A DNA stretch of 64,000 nt from Vibrio panuliri (lineage in GTDB: Bacteria > Pseudomonadota > Gammaproteobacteria > Enterobacterales > Vibrionaceae), in the NCBI RefSeq assembly GCF_009938205.1, contig NZ_AP019654.1, forward strand, positions 744,001-808,000. The letters run 5' to 3'. A program made the position numbers and the translations under genes. Shown piece by piece: positions 1 through 9,398 of the stretch. The notes under the pieces are model-generated. The model was given only the letters and a program-made list of their open reading frames with translations. It was not told the DNA's origin and searched no databases. Numbering within the stretch: the first letter of the stretch is position 1; every line of letters starts with the position of its first letter.

Positions 1-1090
1 TACCAACACCCGGAAGGGCACTTTCGATTGCCATTTGAGTAAAGACAGGGCCGTTAGCACTGATCTCTGCAGCGACATTCTGAATAAGGAATGCTTCTCC
101 CGCACCATGAACGTTGTATGCTCCAGTGATCAGAATCATAAACGCAGTTGCCGAACACACGAGCAGCGTATCGATGTAGATTGAGAATGATTGCACTAGA
201 CCTTGTTGAGCGGGGTGATCAACGTTAGCCGCTGCGGCTGCGTGAGGACCAGTACCTTGCCCAGCCTCGTTTGAATAAACACCACGTTTAACACCCCAAC
301 CAATTGCAGCACCAAAGCCTGCCATAGGTGAGAATGCATCTTCGATGATCATGGCAAAAATAACCGGTACGGCGCTGATGTTGAGCAGGATGATTACAAA
401 TGCGGTCACGATGTATGCGAGTGCCATAAACGGCACCACAATTTGAGTGAAATGCGCGATACGTTTCACGCCACCAAAAATGATGAAAGCGAGGATAATT
501 GAGATGACGGTGCCGGTAAAGATTTTAGCAAAACTGAAGGTACCAACAGCGGTTTCAATCATTTGGCCTGAACCAAAAGCGGCTTCAACAGCATTACCAA
601 TGCTGTTTGATTGCACACCCGGTAGCAAGACGCCACAGGCAAAGATTGTTGCGATAGCAAAAATCCACGCATACCATTTTTGCCCCATCGCTTTTTCGAT
701 GTAATAAGCGGGACCGCCACGGAATTCGCCGTTATCGTCCTCTTTATAAATTTGCGCGAGAGTGGACTCTGCATAGGCGGTAGCTGCACCAAAAAAGGCT
801 ACCATCCACATCCAAAATACGGCACCGGGGCCACCAAAACCAATTGCCGCTGCAACACCTGCGATGTTACCTGTACCGACACGGCCAGAGAGTGAAACAG
901 CCAGCGCTTGGAAAGAGGAAATACCTTTCTTAGAGCTTTTGCCTGAAAAGAGAAGTCGCCACATTTCAAAGAAGTGACGGATTTGAACAAAGCGAGTAAT
1001 GACCGAATAAAATAAGCCCGCGCCGAGACATAAGTAAATCAGCACGGGACTCCATATGATTCCATTCAGAAAATCAACTATAGACTGCAT
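1..1090 (-). CDS. Alanine/glycine:cation symporter family protein (AGCS), 3' part missing
   Basis: The minus-strand frame opens with ATG at 1090 (MQSIVDFLNG) and stays open to the window edge, giving about 363 residues; the C-terminus lies outside. It is a hydrophobic multi-pass protein of the sodium:alanine symporter type, with the family's early glycine-rich block (SGRVGTGNIAGVAAAIG) and the later stretch GWGVKRGVYSNEAGQGTGPH, both typical of AGCS carriers. Members import alanine or glycine with Na+ or H+ across the inner membrane. The upstream 450 bp are free of genes, so it probably has its own promoter. The substrate cannot be told from sequence alone. Confidence 0.93.
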   Translation of the reverse strand, partial: MQSIVDFLNGIIWSPVLIYLCLGAGLFYSVITRFVQIRHFFEMWRLLFSGKSSKKGISSFQALAVSLSGRVGTGNIAGVAAAIGFGGPGAVFWMWMVAFFGAATAYAESTLAQIYKEDDNGEFRGGPAYYIEKAMGQKWYAWIFAIATIFACGVLLPGVQSNSIGNAVEAAFGSGQMIETAVGTFSFAKIFTGTVISIILAFIIFGGVKRIAHFTQIVVPFMALAYIVTAFVIILLNISAVPVIFAMIIEDAFSPMAGFGAAIGWGVKRGVYSNEAGQGTGPHAAAAANVDHPAQQGLVQSFSIYIDTLLVCSATAFMILITGAYNVHGAGEAFLIQNVAAEISANGPVFTQMAIESALPGVG

Positions 1091-1538
1091 AAGCATTTTC
1101 CCTGTTAGTAATGATTGTGAGCGAGATGTTGTGTTTGTTGTAATTTGTTTGCGTGCGAATATTAACCTTTGTGTAACGTAAATGTTAAATGATTTGTTTC
1201 GTTGATGTGATCTCTGTGATATTGAGCAATAAATCTTATCTATACCTTTGTGAGTGAAATGTAGTATGGCGATAGGTAAGTTTTATGGAGATAGTTAGCG
1301 GTTTTTGTTAACAAAAATAGTGACTTTATCTAGGTCGCAGTGGAAATTTATATAATTTTTATGCTTAAAAAGTGAGCATTCATAAAATATGCATCTGGTT
1401 TTTAGGTGTAAAGATGGGCGTTGGCGACGCTTTTTACTAAATAATTGTCGAGGTAAAGAATTTGTGTCTTATATGCTAGTGAAAAGGCGAAAAATTAGGC
1501 ATGCTAGAACGGTGTCAACAACCCTTCATGGATGATTT
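1091..1538. other. Intergenic region between two divergent genes
   Basis: This A+T-rich 448-bp stretch separates the divergent symporter and sulfhydrylase genes. I see no open frame with a ribosome site and no strong hairpin. TGTGATCTCTGTGATA near 1207-1222 resembles half of a CRP site (TGTGA-N6-TCACA), but its second half is poor. It should hold promoters for both genes; none is convincing by eye. Confidence 0.4.
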
Positions 1539-2807
1539 ATGAAAGACGAAACTCTTGCGATTCACTTCGGCTACGAAACGGACCCGACAACTAAGTCTGT
1601 GGCTACCCCAATTTATCAAACTGTCGCCTATGAGTTTGACAGTGCGCAGCATGGTGCAGATCTGTTTAACCTTGAGGTTCCAGGCAATATCTACACCCGT
1701 ATTATGAACCCAACTAATGATGTGCTCGAAAAGCGTATGGCTGCCTTAGAGGGCGGAATTGCAGGCTTAGTTGTGAGTGCCGGTAGCGCAGCAATAAACT
1801 ATGCCATTCTGACGCTTGCTGAAGCGGGAGATAACATTGTGTCAACGCCGCAGCTTTATGGTGGCACTTACACCTTGTTTGCACATATGTTACCAAAGCA
1901 AGGAATTGAAGTTCGTTTTGCCAAAGACGATAAGCCCGAGAGCTTAGCTGAGCTTATCGATGAAAATACTAAAGCCGTCTATTGTGAAAGTATTGGTAAC
2001 CCAGCCGGTAACATCATTGATTTACAGCGTGTTGCGGACTTAGCCCACGCACAAGGCGTTCCTGTCATTGTTGATAATACGGTAGCGACACCTGCGCTGT
2101 GTAAGCCGATCGACTTTGGTGCTGATATCGTGGTGCATTCACTCACCAAGTATGTTGGCGGTCATGGCACAACATTAGGCGGTATTATTATTGATTCCGG
2201 TAAGTTCCCATGGGCTGAGCACAAAGCGCGTTTTCCTGTGTTTAACCAACCGGAGCCTTCTTATCACGGTGTGGTGTATACCGAAGCATTTGGTCCGGCT
2301 GCGTTTATTGGTCGTGCTCGTACCGTACCTTTGCGCAATACTGGCTCTGCTATGTCACCAATGAATGCGTTTATGTTGATGCAAGGTTTAGAAACCTTAT
2401 CGCTGCGCATGGAGCGTCATACGGAAAATGCGCTTAAAGTGGCGCAATTTCTTAAACAGCATGACAAAGTGAGTTGGGTGAGTTATGCCGGTTTACCAGA
2501 TTCGCCATTTTTCCCATTGGCTGAAAAGTATATGCAGGGTAAACCTTCGGCGATTTTATCGTTTGGTCTTAAAGAGGGTTATGATGCGGGAGTCCGTTTT
2601 TACGATGCGTTGCAGATCTTTAAGCGCTTGGTAAACATTGGTGATGCCAAATCGCTGGCGTGCCATCCTGCCTCTACCACGCATAGACAACTGGATGAAG
2701 CGGAACAGAAACAAGCGGGAGTCTCGCCTGAGATGATTCGTCTATCCGTTGGTATCGAACATATTGACGATATCCTGCAAGACTTAGATCAAGCGTTAAA
2801 AGCATAA
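1539..2807 (+). CDS. O-acetylhomoserine sulfhydrylase-type PLP enzyme (Cys/Met metabolism family)
   Basis: The 422-residue protein belongs to the Cys/Met-metabolism PLP-dependent family (fold type I). The PLP lysine is K204 in SLTKYVGGHG, preceded by the VDNT aspartate region (about 178-181) that contacts the pyridine ring; the YTRIMNPT and PSYHGVVY stretches are those of the long MetY-like branch rather than the shorter (about 385 aa) MetB/MetC branch. The likely reaction is O-acetyl-L-homoserine plus sulfide giving homocysteine, or methionine gamma-lyase activity. The gene is monocistronic, with a strong terminator at 2881. The ribosome site is weak (GGATG). I leave the symbol empty because metY and mgl-type enzymes cannot be separated here. 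Confidence 0.85.
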   Translation: MKDETLAIHFGYETDPTTKSVATPIYQTVAYEFDSAQHGADLFNLEVPGNIYTRIMNPTNDVLEKRMAALEGGIAGLVVSAGSAAINYAILTLAEAGDNIVSTPQLYGGTYTLFAHMLPKQGIEVRFAKDDKPESLAELIDENTKAVYCESIGNPAGNIIDLQRVADLAHAQGVPVIVDNTVATPALCKPIDFGADIVVHSLTKYVGGHGTTLGGIIIDSGKFPWAEHKARFPVFNQPEPSYHGVVYTEAFGPAAFIGRARTVPLRNTGSAMSPMNAFMLMQGLETLSLRMERHTENALKVAQFLKQHDKVSWVSYAGLPDSPFFPLAEKYMQGKPSAILSFGLKEGYDAGVRFYDALQIFKRLVNIGDAKSLACHPASTTHRQLDEAEQKQAGVSPEMIRLSVGIEHIDDILQDLDQALKA

Positions 2808-2880
2808 TCGCAGTGCTGTCGTTTGAGTTGCGACAGCGTAGATATGCAAACTAAGTTTTAACGAGCGAATTTGCTTATTT

Positions 2881-2905
2881 AGGCGCCTATTTGGGCGCCT
2901 TTTTG
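2881..2905 (+). terminator. Rho-independent terminator of the sulfhydrylase-type gene
   Basis: AGGCGCC (2881-2887) pairs with GGCGCCT (2894-2900), followed by a T run. It lies 74 bp after the stop codon. Confidence 0.85.
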
Positions 2906-3026
2906 CGTCTCTAGCCATCTTGCCGTCTGACAACATTGATACCAACAATGAGTTTTTGGCTTATGATGATCTAAAAGCGATCTGAGCGTATTTGACTCAG
3001 AGAGATAGACAGTAAAGGGTAAAAAG

Positions 3027-3941
3027 ATGGCCGGATTGAGCTTACTAACGCTGCTGGATGATATCGCAACGGTATTAGATGATGTGGCATTAATGTCTAA
3101 AGTGGCTGCCAGAAAAACAGCAGGGGTATTGGGAGATGACTTAGCGTTAAACGCGCAACAAGTGTCAGGTGTGCGTGCCGAGCGAGAAATCCCTGTCGTA
3201 TGGGGTGTGGCAAAAGGCTCTTTCAAAAACAAGCTGATTTTGGTGCCGGCAGCGCTGTTGATTAGCTCGATTGCACCTTGGTTGATCACACCGCTTTTGC
3301 TGATTGGTGGCCTGTTTCTCTGTTTTGAAGGTGCGGAAAAAATACATGAAAAGTTCTTTCACCCTCACAACCCTGAGCAAGACCAAGCGATAGATGCTTC
3401 GCTAGAGCAAAGTGAAGAGGATTTGGTCGCGTATGAGCAGAGTAAAATTAAGGGGGCGATTCGCACCGATTTTATTCTCTCAGCTGAGATCATTGTCATC
3501 GCACTTGGGACTGTACAAGGCCATCCATTTATCACGCAAGTGTTGGTGATGAGCCTTATTGCGGTGCTGATGACGGTTGGTGTTTACGGGTTAGTGGCAG
3601 GCATTGTGAAAATGGATGACTTAGGTTTCTATTTACAGCGCAAAAGCTCAGGTCAGGGCATACTCGGCTCTTTGGGAAATGGCTTGGTTGCAACCGCGCC
3701 CAAGCTGATGAAAATCCTTACGGTAGTCGGCACTATTGCGATGTTTTTAGTCGGTGGTGGTATTGTGGTTCATAGTTTGCCATTTGTGCATCATGCGATT
3801 GAACATATCGTCGCTATGCTGCCTTCGATACCCTATGTATCAGCCACTTATTCGGTTGTCGGCAATGGTTTAGCCGGTTTACTTAGCGGCTACCTGATTC
3901 TGGCTACCATGAGTCTCTATCATAAGTTCATGGATAAATAG
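3027..3941 (+). CDS. DUF808 family inner-membrane protein (YedI-like)
   Basis: The 304-residue protein has the size and N-terminus ([21 protein letters not shown]) of the DUF808/YedI family. Several hydrophobic segments are visible (about residues 75-100, 150-195, 235-260 and 275-300), so it sits in the inner membrane. [16 protein letters not shown] after the first helix is the family's most conserved stretch. The function of the family is unknown. The AAAGGG ribosome site 8 nt before ATG supports the start. It stands alone between two hairpins. Confidence 0.88.
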   Translation: MAGLSLLTLLDDIATVLDDVALMSKVAARKTAGVLGDDLALNAQQVSGVRAEREIPVVWGVAKGSFKNKLILVPAALLISSIAPWLITPLLLIGGLFLCFEGAEKIHEKFFHPHNPEQDQAIDASLEQSEEDLVAYEQSKIKGAIRTDFILSAEIIVIALGTVQGHPFITQVLVMSLIAVLMTVGVYGLVAGIVKMDDLGFYLQRKSSGQGILGSLGNGLVATAPKLMKILTVVGTIAMFLVGGGIVVHSLPFVHHAIEHIVAMLPSIPYVSATYSVVGNGLAGLLSGYLILATMSLYHKFMDK

Positions 3942-3968
3942 GACGAGCTTTTGCCCTAGGGGATTAAT

Positions 3969-3995
3969 GCCCAAGCACCGTGAGGTGACTTGGGC
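3969..3995 (+). terminator. Stem-loop after the DUF808 gene (terminator-like, no T run)
   Basis: GCCCAAG-CACC (3969-3979) pairs with GGTG-a-CTTGGGC (3984-3995) around a GTGA loop. No T tract follows on the plus strand, so it may terminate weakly or protect a 3' end. Confidence 0.5.
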
Positions 3996-4081
3996 CTATC
4001 AACATCAGATTGCGCAATGGACCGATGGTAATTTGATCATCATGTACCTAATACTTTTCTCATCGTTATCTTCACGGTCGC

Positions 4082-4103
4082 TTTGTAAGGGCGGGCTTAC
4101 AAA
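4082..4103. promoter_or_regulatory. 8-bp inverted repeat in the ptsG leader
   Basis: TTTGTAAG (4082-4089) and CTTACAAA (4096-4103) form a perfect dyad around GGCGGG, 72 bp before the ptsG start. It could be a repressor operator or an mRNA hairpin. I do not recognise the regulator. Confidence 0.4.
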
Positions 4104-4175
4104 CCTATAGCAAAATGAAACCTTAGACTTGATTTCAATCGATAGAATTGTTGTTGGCAAAGTGTATAACAACAA

Positions 4176-5699
4176 ATGGATATGATTATGATTGAAGGTC
4201 TAAAGGGTGGACTATCCAAGCTTTCCTCAATTGGTAAAGCTTTGATGTTGCCAATCTCTATTCTACCTGCCGCAGGTCTGTTACTGGCTTTTGGTGCAAA
4301 ACTTGATATGCCCCTCATGATGCGTGCGGGTGGGGTTATTTTTGACAACCTAGCACTATTGTTCGCCGTAGGTGCAGCAGTAGGCTTAACCAAAGAATCC
4401 GGTATTGCAGCCCTTGCTGCTATCGTTGCAATGGTGGTGATGAATGCCACTATGGGGGTCGCACTAGGCATTACGCCAGAAATGGCAATGAGTGGTGGAC
4501 GCTATGCAATGGTAATGGGGATCCCGACGCTACAGACGGGTGTCTTTGGTGGTTTGATAGCTGGTATCTTGGCGGCAACCATGTATCAGAAATTCTTTGA
4601 TACTAAGCTTCCAGATTTTCTCGGCTTTTTTGCGGGTAAACGCTTCGTTCCTATTATCACCGCATTTTCAGCGTTTTTGATCGGTTTAATTCTTCCTTAC
4701 ATTTGGTCTTACATCCAATCAGGTATCGACTCGCTTTCTCACATGGCGAACAGCGGTAACATGTACGTCTCTACCTTTATTTACGGTTTTATGGAACGTG
4801 CGCTGATCCCAGTTGGTTTGCACCATATCTTCTACAGCCCTTACTGGTTCTCATTTGGTGAGTACACGACAGCGGCGGGTACTGTTGTAAATGGTGACCA
4901 CACTATTTGGTTTAAGATGCTAGAAGATGGCGTGAAAACTTTCTCGACCGAAGAGTACGTTGACGCGGGTAAATTCTTGTCTGGTAACTTCGCTATCTAC
5001 ATGTTTGCTTTCCCTGCTGCGTGTTTGGCGATGTACCATGAAGCGAATGACAAAAACAAGAAGATCGCCGCCGGTATCTTGGGTTCTGCTGCCTTAACAT
5101 CGTTTGTGACTGGTATTACTGAGCCAGTGGAGTTCGCGTTTATTTTCGTTGCGCCACTGTTGTATGTGTTCTCAGCGATTATGGCGGGCGTCTCGTACGC
5201 GGTGACTTACGCGCTGGATGTTCATATTGGTAAGACATTCTCCGCAGGTATTATCGACTTCGTTTCATTCGGTGTACTGCCTGCAATGGATGGCTTTAAA
5301 ACCAACTGGGTGAATGTGCTGTTGTGGGGCTCTTGTAATGCTGCGATTTACTACACGGTGTTCCGCTTTGCGATTCGTAAGTTCAACTTTAAAACCGTTG
5401 GACGTGAAGATACCGAGCGTAAAGAGATCACGCTTGAAAACGATGAACTTGCCGCTGAAATTACTAAGTTGCTAGGTGGCCGTGGCAATATCACTACGGT
5501 TGGCGCATGTATTACCCGCCTGCGTCTAGAAGTGAAAGATCAGTCACTGATTGATGAAGATGGCATCAATGATCTTGGCGCAATGGGGGTGATTAAAGTC
5601 GGTAAGCACGGCGTCCAAGTGATTCTTGGGGCTCGAGCACAGTTTGTTGCAGACATTATGAATGGTGGCGAGAGTGGACACCAACCTGCGACGGCATAG
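4176..5699 (+). CDS. ptsG: PTS glucose-type transporter, fused subunits IIC and IIB
   Basis: The 507-residue membrane protein has an N-terminal EIIC domain (about 15-400; MLPISILPAAGLLLAFG, and the GITEPVEFAF loop that binds sugar) and a C-terminal EIIB domain (about 425-500) with the phosphorylated cysteine near residue 445 in GACITRLRL. It takes sugar across the inner membrane and phosphorylates it. There is no EIIA domain, so it must use a separate Crr-type EIIA, as PtsG does. N-acetylglucosamine EIICB(A) proteins are similar, so glucose is the likely but not certain substrate. Three in-frame ATGs (4176, 4182, 4188) compete and none has a clear ribosome site. Confidence 0.85.
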   Translation: MDMIMIEGLKGGLSKLSSIGKALMLPISILPAAGLLLAFGAKLDMPLMMRAGGVIFDNLALLFAVGAAVGLTKESGIAALAAIVAMVVMNATMGVALGITPEMAMSGGRYAMVMGIPTLQTGVFGGLIAGILAATMYQKFFDTKLPDFLGFFAGKRFVPIITAFSAFLIGLILPYIWSYIQSGIDSLSHMANSGNMYVSTFIYGFMERALIPVGLHHIFYSPYWFSFGEYTTAAGTVVNGDHTIWFKMLEDGVKTFSTEEYVDAGKFLSGNFAIYMFAFPAACLAMYHEANDKNKKIAAGILGSAALTSFVTGITEPVEFAFIFVAPLLYVFSAIMAGVSYAVTYALDVHIGKTFSAGIIDFVSFGVLPAMDGFKTNWVNVLLWGSCNAAIYYTVFRFAIRKFNFKTVGREDTERKEITLENDELAAEITKLLGGRGNITTVGACITRLRLEVKDQSLIDEDGINDLGAMGVIKVGKHGVQVILGARAQFVADIMNGGESGHQPATA

Positions 5700-5766
5700 T
5701 GCGAAAATAGAGGCTTAATTTAGTCACTTCCTCTTTGATTTCATTGTATTGAAGTCGTCGGGCATA

Positions 5767-5804
5767 AAAAAGTGCGCCAACTTGGTTAGAGTGGCGCACT
5801 TTTT
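5767..5804. terminator. Bidirectional terminator between ptsG and the metallo-hydrolase gene
   Basis: AAAAGTGCGCCA (ending 5779) pairs with TGGCGCACTTTT (from 5792). A and T runs on both sides let it serve both convergent genes. Confidence 0.88.
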
Positions 5805-5817
5805 ATTGGTTAGAACA

Positions 5818-7137
5818 TCACTCAATCACATGATAGCCATGCGCCTGAAGTTGATGGGAAAACTCCCGTTTACTTTCCGCCTCGCCATGAATGAGATGGA
5901 TCACTTTTGGTGGCTGACTAATGCCTTGAACAAATGCGAGCAAATCTGCTTGGTCTGCATGGGCCGAATAGCCAGACATGGTATGCACTTGCGCATTGAT
6001 TTCGATTTCTTCTCCATCAATATCCACCAGCATATCGCCGTTTTGAATCGCCCGTCCTAGTGTCCCTTCTGCTTGGTAGCCTGCCAGCAAAACATCGGTG
6101 CGTTCATCGGGAAGTAAGGACTTTAGGTAGTCCATAATCCGCCCACCTTGGCACATGCCTGAAGCTGCCACCACAATCGCCGGTTCTCCTGTCGATTTAA
6201 GACGATTCACTAACTTGAGGTGATAGCGATGTTCATCCACAGTAATGCATTGCTCAAATGCCAGTGGATGGCGTTGCTCGGCTAAGCGTTGCTTTGCCTC
6301 TTTTCCCCATAGGGTTTTAAAACGACGGTACGACTCAGTGACTTTTTGCGCCATGGGGGAATCGAGAATGATAGGAATATTGGCGTCAATTTGATGCTGA
6401 TGAATAAGCTGTTCAATATCAAACAGTAACTCTTGGGTTCGTCCAACACTAAAAGCTGGAATTAAAATAGCACCGCCATCGGCGAGTGAGCGGTCGATAA
6501 TCGCTTTTAGGCGCTGTGCGCGACTTTCTATTTCATCGTGCATTTTGTTGCCGTAGGTGGTTTCAATTAACAGGTAGTCAGCACGTTCTGGAGAGATTGG
6601 GTCTGGAAGTAATGGGGTATTACTCGGGCCAAGATCCCCAGAAAATACGACGATTTCACCATTGCTCAGTTGAATCTCAATATAGGATGAACCAAGAATA
6701 TGGCCGGCATGCTGAAAGCGGGCTTTCAGTGGTCTTTTCCCCTCGGGGTCGATATTGAACCATTGGTTATAAGGTTGTGGGCGCAAAAGGCAATCTATTT
6801 GGTTGAGCACATACTGAACTTCTTTATTGCTCAACCCCAGTTGCAGCTTTAAACCATCTTCGAGCATAAGCGGCACCAGTTCTGCCGTTGCTTCGGTACA
6901 GTAAATCGGTTGATGGAAACCATGACCCACTAACCAAGGCACGCGACCTATATGGTCAATATGGGCATGAGTAAGGAGTAGGGCAGAAAGGTGCTCAATG
7001 GCAAAATCAATTTCTAGTGGTCTTTCATCTGCGCCTTGAAACAAGCCGCAATCAATCAGAATGGATTGACCCTCTACCGTGAGCTCATGGCATGAGCCAG
7101 TAACTGTGTGTTTACCGCCGTGGTGCACTATTTCCAT
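5818..7137 (-). CDS. MBL-fold beta-CASP RNA-specificity metallo-hydrolase
   Basis: The protein is a metallo-beta-lactamase-fold hydrolase with the zinc motif HAHIDHIGR, a later SGDLG aspartate, the histidine AGHILGSSY, and beta-CASP features (FSVGRTQELL, VAASGMCQGGR, SGYSAHADQ). Such proteins act on RNA, and the family includes RNases of the CPSF type. The frame is open from 7188, but I start it at ATG 7137 (MEIVHHGGKHTVTGSCHE) because GGAGG at 7143-7147 sits 5 nt upstream and the homologous family begins there; that gives 439 residues. It is monocistronic, closed by the terminator at 5767-5804. Confidence 0.88.
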   Translation of the reverse strand: MEIVHHGGKHTVTGSCHELTVEGQSILIDCGLFQGADERPLEIDFAIEHLSALLLTHAHIDHIGRVPWLVGHGFHQPIYCTEATAELVPLMLEDGLKLQLGLSNKEVQYVLNQIDCLLRPQPYNQWFNIDPEGKRPLKARFQHAGHILGSSYIEIQLSNGEIVVFSGDLGPSNTPLLPDPISPERADYLLIETTYGNKMHDEIESRAQRLKAIIDRSLADGGAILIPAFSVGRTQELLFDIEQLIHQHQIDANIPIILDSPMAQKVTESYRRFKTLWGKEAKQRLAEQRHPLAFEQCITVDEHRYHLKLVNRLKSTGEPAIVVAASGMCQGGRIMDYLKSLLPDERTDVLLAGYQAEGTLGRAIQNGDMLVDIDGEEIEINAQVHTMSGYSAHADQADLLAFVQGISQPPKVIHLIHGEAESKREFSHQLQAHGYHVIE

Positions 7138-7189
7138 CTCTGCCTCCAATTGACTATGGTTAACTGGTTGAGATTGTAAATGCGTCACT

Positions 7190-7456
7190 TATACCCAAGT
7201 GACTTCAATATGCAGGATTCAGAGCCTTGTCATTGACTTGAGTTCAAGGAAAACGACGCAGCGAAATAGATAACTATTTCCAAGTTGTTTGACGCCGAAA
7301 TTGAGACTCTGACATGCTCCCGAAGGGCGAGTTGCCTTGACTCGCATACATCGTTAACGATTTTTGATTTAGAACCACTAAATCTTCAACTCGTTGCCTT
7401 GTCTGCAAGCCAAGGCATTCTCGCTGAACCAAGCACCTTGAGGTTACTTGGGTATA
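7190..7456. repeat. MITE-like dispersed element with imperfect terminal inverted repeats
   Basis: The element opens TATACCCAAGTGACTTCA and closes with the complement of TATACCCAAGTAACCTCA, a near-perfect inverted repeat of about 17 bp around 267 bp of noncoding DNA. No credible gene is inside. I recall related TATACCCAAGT elements scattered in Vibrio genomes. A second, short piece is at 9179-9197. It lies upstream of the metallo-hydrolase gene and downstream of the GNAT-nitrilase gene. Confidence 0.7.
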
Positions 7457-7555
7457 TACCTTACTCAAGTGCCAATGAATTAACTGTGAGGCAGTAATTA
7501 TTCTTGATGAGAAGTAATGTAAATAGAGTCGGGATTCTTACGAGGCGGTGTGGGT

Positions 7556-7578
7556 GCCGCGAGTAAAAGACTCGCGGC
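7556..7578 (-). terminator. GC-rich hairpin after the GNAT-nitrilase gene
   Basis: GCCGCGAGT (7556-7564) pairs with ACTCGCGGC (7570-7578) around AAAAG, 14 bp past the stop codon at 7592. No T tract follows, so it is a weak terminator call. Confidence 0.5.
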
Positions 7579-7591
7579 TAATATAGCTAGA

Positions 7592-9136
7592 TTAATCGGA
7601 TGATTCAGTTTGAGGGCGGGTAAAACCGCCGTAAAGATCGAGTCTACGATGGCGTAGGTTCGTTACTGAGCCTTCAGTGTTGAGTTGTTTTAGCTTGGTC
7701 AAATCCACATCAGCGAAGATGATCATTTCTGTGTTGGCGTTAGCCTCGGTTAAGGTGGCATCGTGAGGGAAGTAGATATCCGAAGGGGAGAATACCGCTG
7801 ATTGCGCATATTGAATATCCACATTATCTACTCTTGGCAGGTTACCCACGCTGCCGCCGATTGCGACGTAACATTCGTTTTCAATCGCACGAGCTTGCGA
7901 GCAAATTCGAACGCGTTGGTAACCATTTTTGGTGTCGGTCCAAAACGGCACAAAAATAATTTGAGCGCCTTCTTCGGCCATCATACGTCCAAGTTCAGGG
8001 AATTCACTGTCGTAGCAAATCAGGATCCCCACTTTGCCGGCATCGGTTTCGAACACATGCACTTGATCGCCACCATCAATCACCCAATCTTTCTCCTCAT
8101 GTGGGGTGATATGAATTTTAGATTGCGCGTTGATCTGTCCGTCACGTTGCAATAGATAAGCCACGTTATATAGCTTGCCGTCGCTTATTTCGGGCATACT
8201 GCCAGCGATGATGTTGATATTGTAGGTTACGGCCATTTGGGAAAAACGATTCTTAATTTCTTCGGTAAACTCGGCCAAAAAACGAATCGCTTCAACGGAG
8301 TTTTGTCCTTTTTGTAAGCCCATTAGTGGGGCATTAAAGAACTCAGGGAAGAGGGCAAAATCGGCTTTGTAGTTTGCCAGTGAAGAAACAAAAAACTCGG
8401 CTTGGTCGAGCAGATCTTCTAAGTCATGCATTGCACGCATTTGCCACTGAACCACACCAATTCGAACTAGTGTTTTCTCTACATCATGAATCGAATCAAT
8501 GTCTTCCTCATAGAAAAAATTGTCCCACTCCAACAGCGTCGCGTAGCCTTGTGACGCGTCATCCTCCGGTAAGTAGCCGCGCATAATACGTTTAACATCA
8601 AAGCCATTAGCGAGCTGGAACGACAGAATAGGATCGTGGAGTTCGCGCCGTTGCACTTTCTCTATGTATTCGGTGACGCTTAACTCGTCGGCATGCTGGT
8701 GGTAATTGGGGATGCGTCCACCAGCCAAAATCGCTTTAAAGTTTTTGCTGCGGCACAGTTCTTTGCGCGCGTCGTACAAACGTCGACCTAATCTTAAGCC
8801 GCGATAGTCGGGATGCACAAACACATCCAAGCCATACATGGCATCACCAGTGACTTGGTTTTGAATCACGTTATTTTCGTTGATGATATCGGTATAGAGG
8901 TGCGGGAGAGAGAAGCGATTGTAGTTAACTTTAATCGTTAACGCGGCACCGACTATTTTACCGTTATCTTCGATGCATATTTGCCCATCAGGGAATTGGT
9001 GAATCAAATCCATAATGGTCAGGCGAGGCCAAGACCCACCGACATCATGAAATACAAGATCCATCAATGTCGCCAGTTCAGGATAATCCGTGGGTTCGAT
9101 CGTACGCAGAGAAAGTTTTGGGGTGTTACCATCCAT
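7592..9136 (-). CDS. Fusion of GNAT acetyltransferase and nitrilase-type C-N hydrolase
   Basis: The 514-residue protein joins an N-terminal GNAT domain (about 8-200; FVHPDYRGLRLGRRLYDAR matches the acetyl-CoA loop) to a carbon-nitrogen hydrolase domain (about 225-500). The hydrolase triad is present: Glu in LFPEFFNAP, Lys just before or in the HITPHEEKDW region, and Cys374 in ILICYDSEFPELGR. It should therefore be an active amidase or nitrilase with a linked acyltransferase. This bifunctional architecture occurs in many proteobacteria, with substrate unknown. The start ATG at 9136 has a moderate purine-rich site. The gene appears monocistronic. Confidence 0.9.
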   Translation of the reverse strand: MDGNTPKLSLRTIEPTDYPELATLMDLVFHDVGGSWPRLTIMDLIHQFPDGQICIEDNGKIVGAALTIKVNYNRFSLPHLYTDIINENNVIQNQVTGDAMYGLDVFVHPDYRGLRLGRRLYDARKELCRSKNFKAILAGGRIPNYHQHADELSVTEYIEKVQRRELHDPILSFQLANGFDVKRIMRGYLPEDDASQGYATLLEWDNFFYEEDIDSIHDVEKTLVRIGVVQWQMRAMHDLEDLLDQAEFFVSSLANYKADFALFPEFFNAPLMGLQKGQNSVEAIRFLAEFTEEIKNRFSQMAVTYNINIIAGSMPEISDGKLYNVAYLLQRDGQINAQSKIHITPHEEKDWVIDGGDQVHVFETDAGKVGILICYDSEFPELGRMMAEEGAQIIFVPFWTDTKNGYQRVRICSQARAIENECYVAIGGSVGNLPRVDNVDIQYAQSAVFSPSDIYFPHDATLTEANANTEMIIFADVDLTKLKQLNTEGSVTNLRHRRLDLYGGFTRPQTESSD

Positions 9137-9178
9137 ATTCCGTTATGTCCTTATTATTTCTCTATTAGTTACCTCAAG

Positions 9179-9197
9179 CTGAAGTTACTTGGGTATA
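9179..9197. repeat. End fragment of the TATACCCAAGT element
   Basis: GAAGTTACTTGGGTATA here matches the right terminus of the element at 7190-7456. Only the end is present, just upstream of the GNAT-nitrilase start, so that gene is bracketed by two copies. Confidence 0.6.
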
Positions 9198-9331
9198 TCA
9201 CTATTAGTCAGCATGCCAGATTTTAAGTATGGCAAATATATCAAGCACTCACAGTTTCAGTGGCTGGTGGTAAGGTTTTTGATTGGAGACGACAATAATT
9301 TTTCGCCGAATGTCGCTTGGCGCTCAAAGAA

Positions 9332-9351
9332 AAACCTCCCGTAGGAGGTTT
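9332..9351 (-). terminator. Terminator of the 97-residue hypothetical gene
   Basis: On the minus strand AAACCTCC, a 4-nt loop and GGAGGTTT are followed by TTTTCTTT. It lies 48 bp downstream of the stop codon at 9399. Confidence 0.8.
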
Positions 9352-9398
9352 GGATACTTGGTCAACAAAGTATGTCACCTTGTATTTAACGATCAGGC

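Noticed and set aside
5749..6060. 103-residue plus-strand frame after ptsG
   Set aside because: It starts before the ptsG terminator and lies antisense to the metallo-hydrolase gene.
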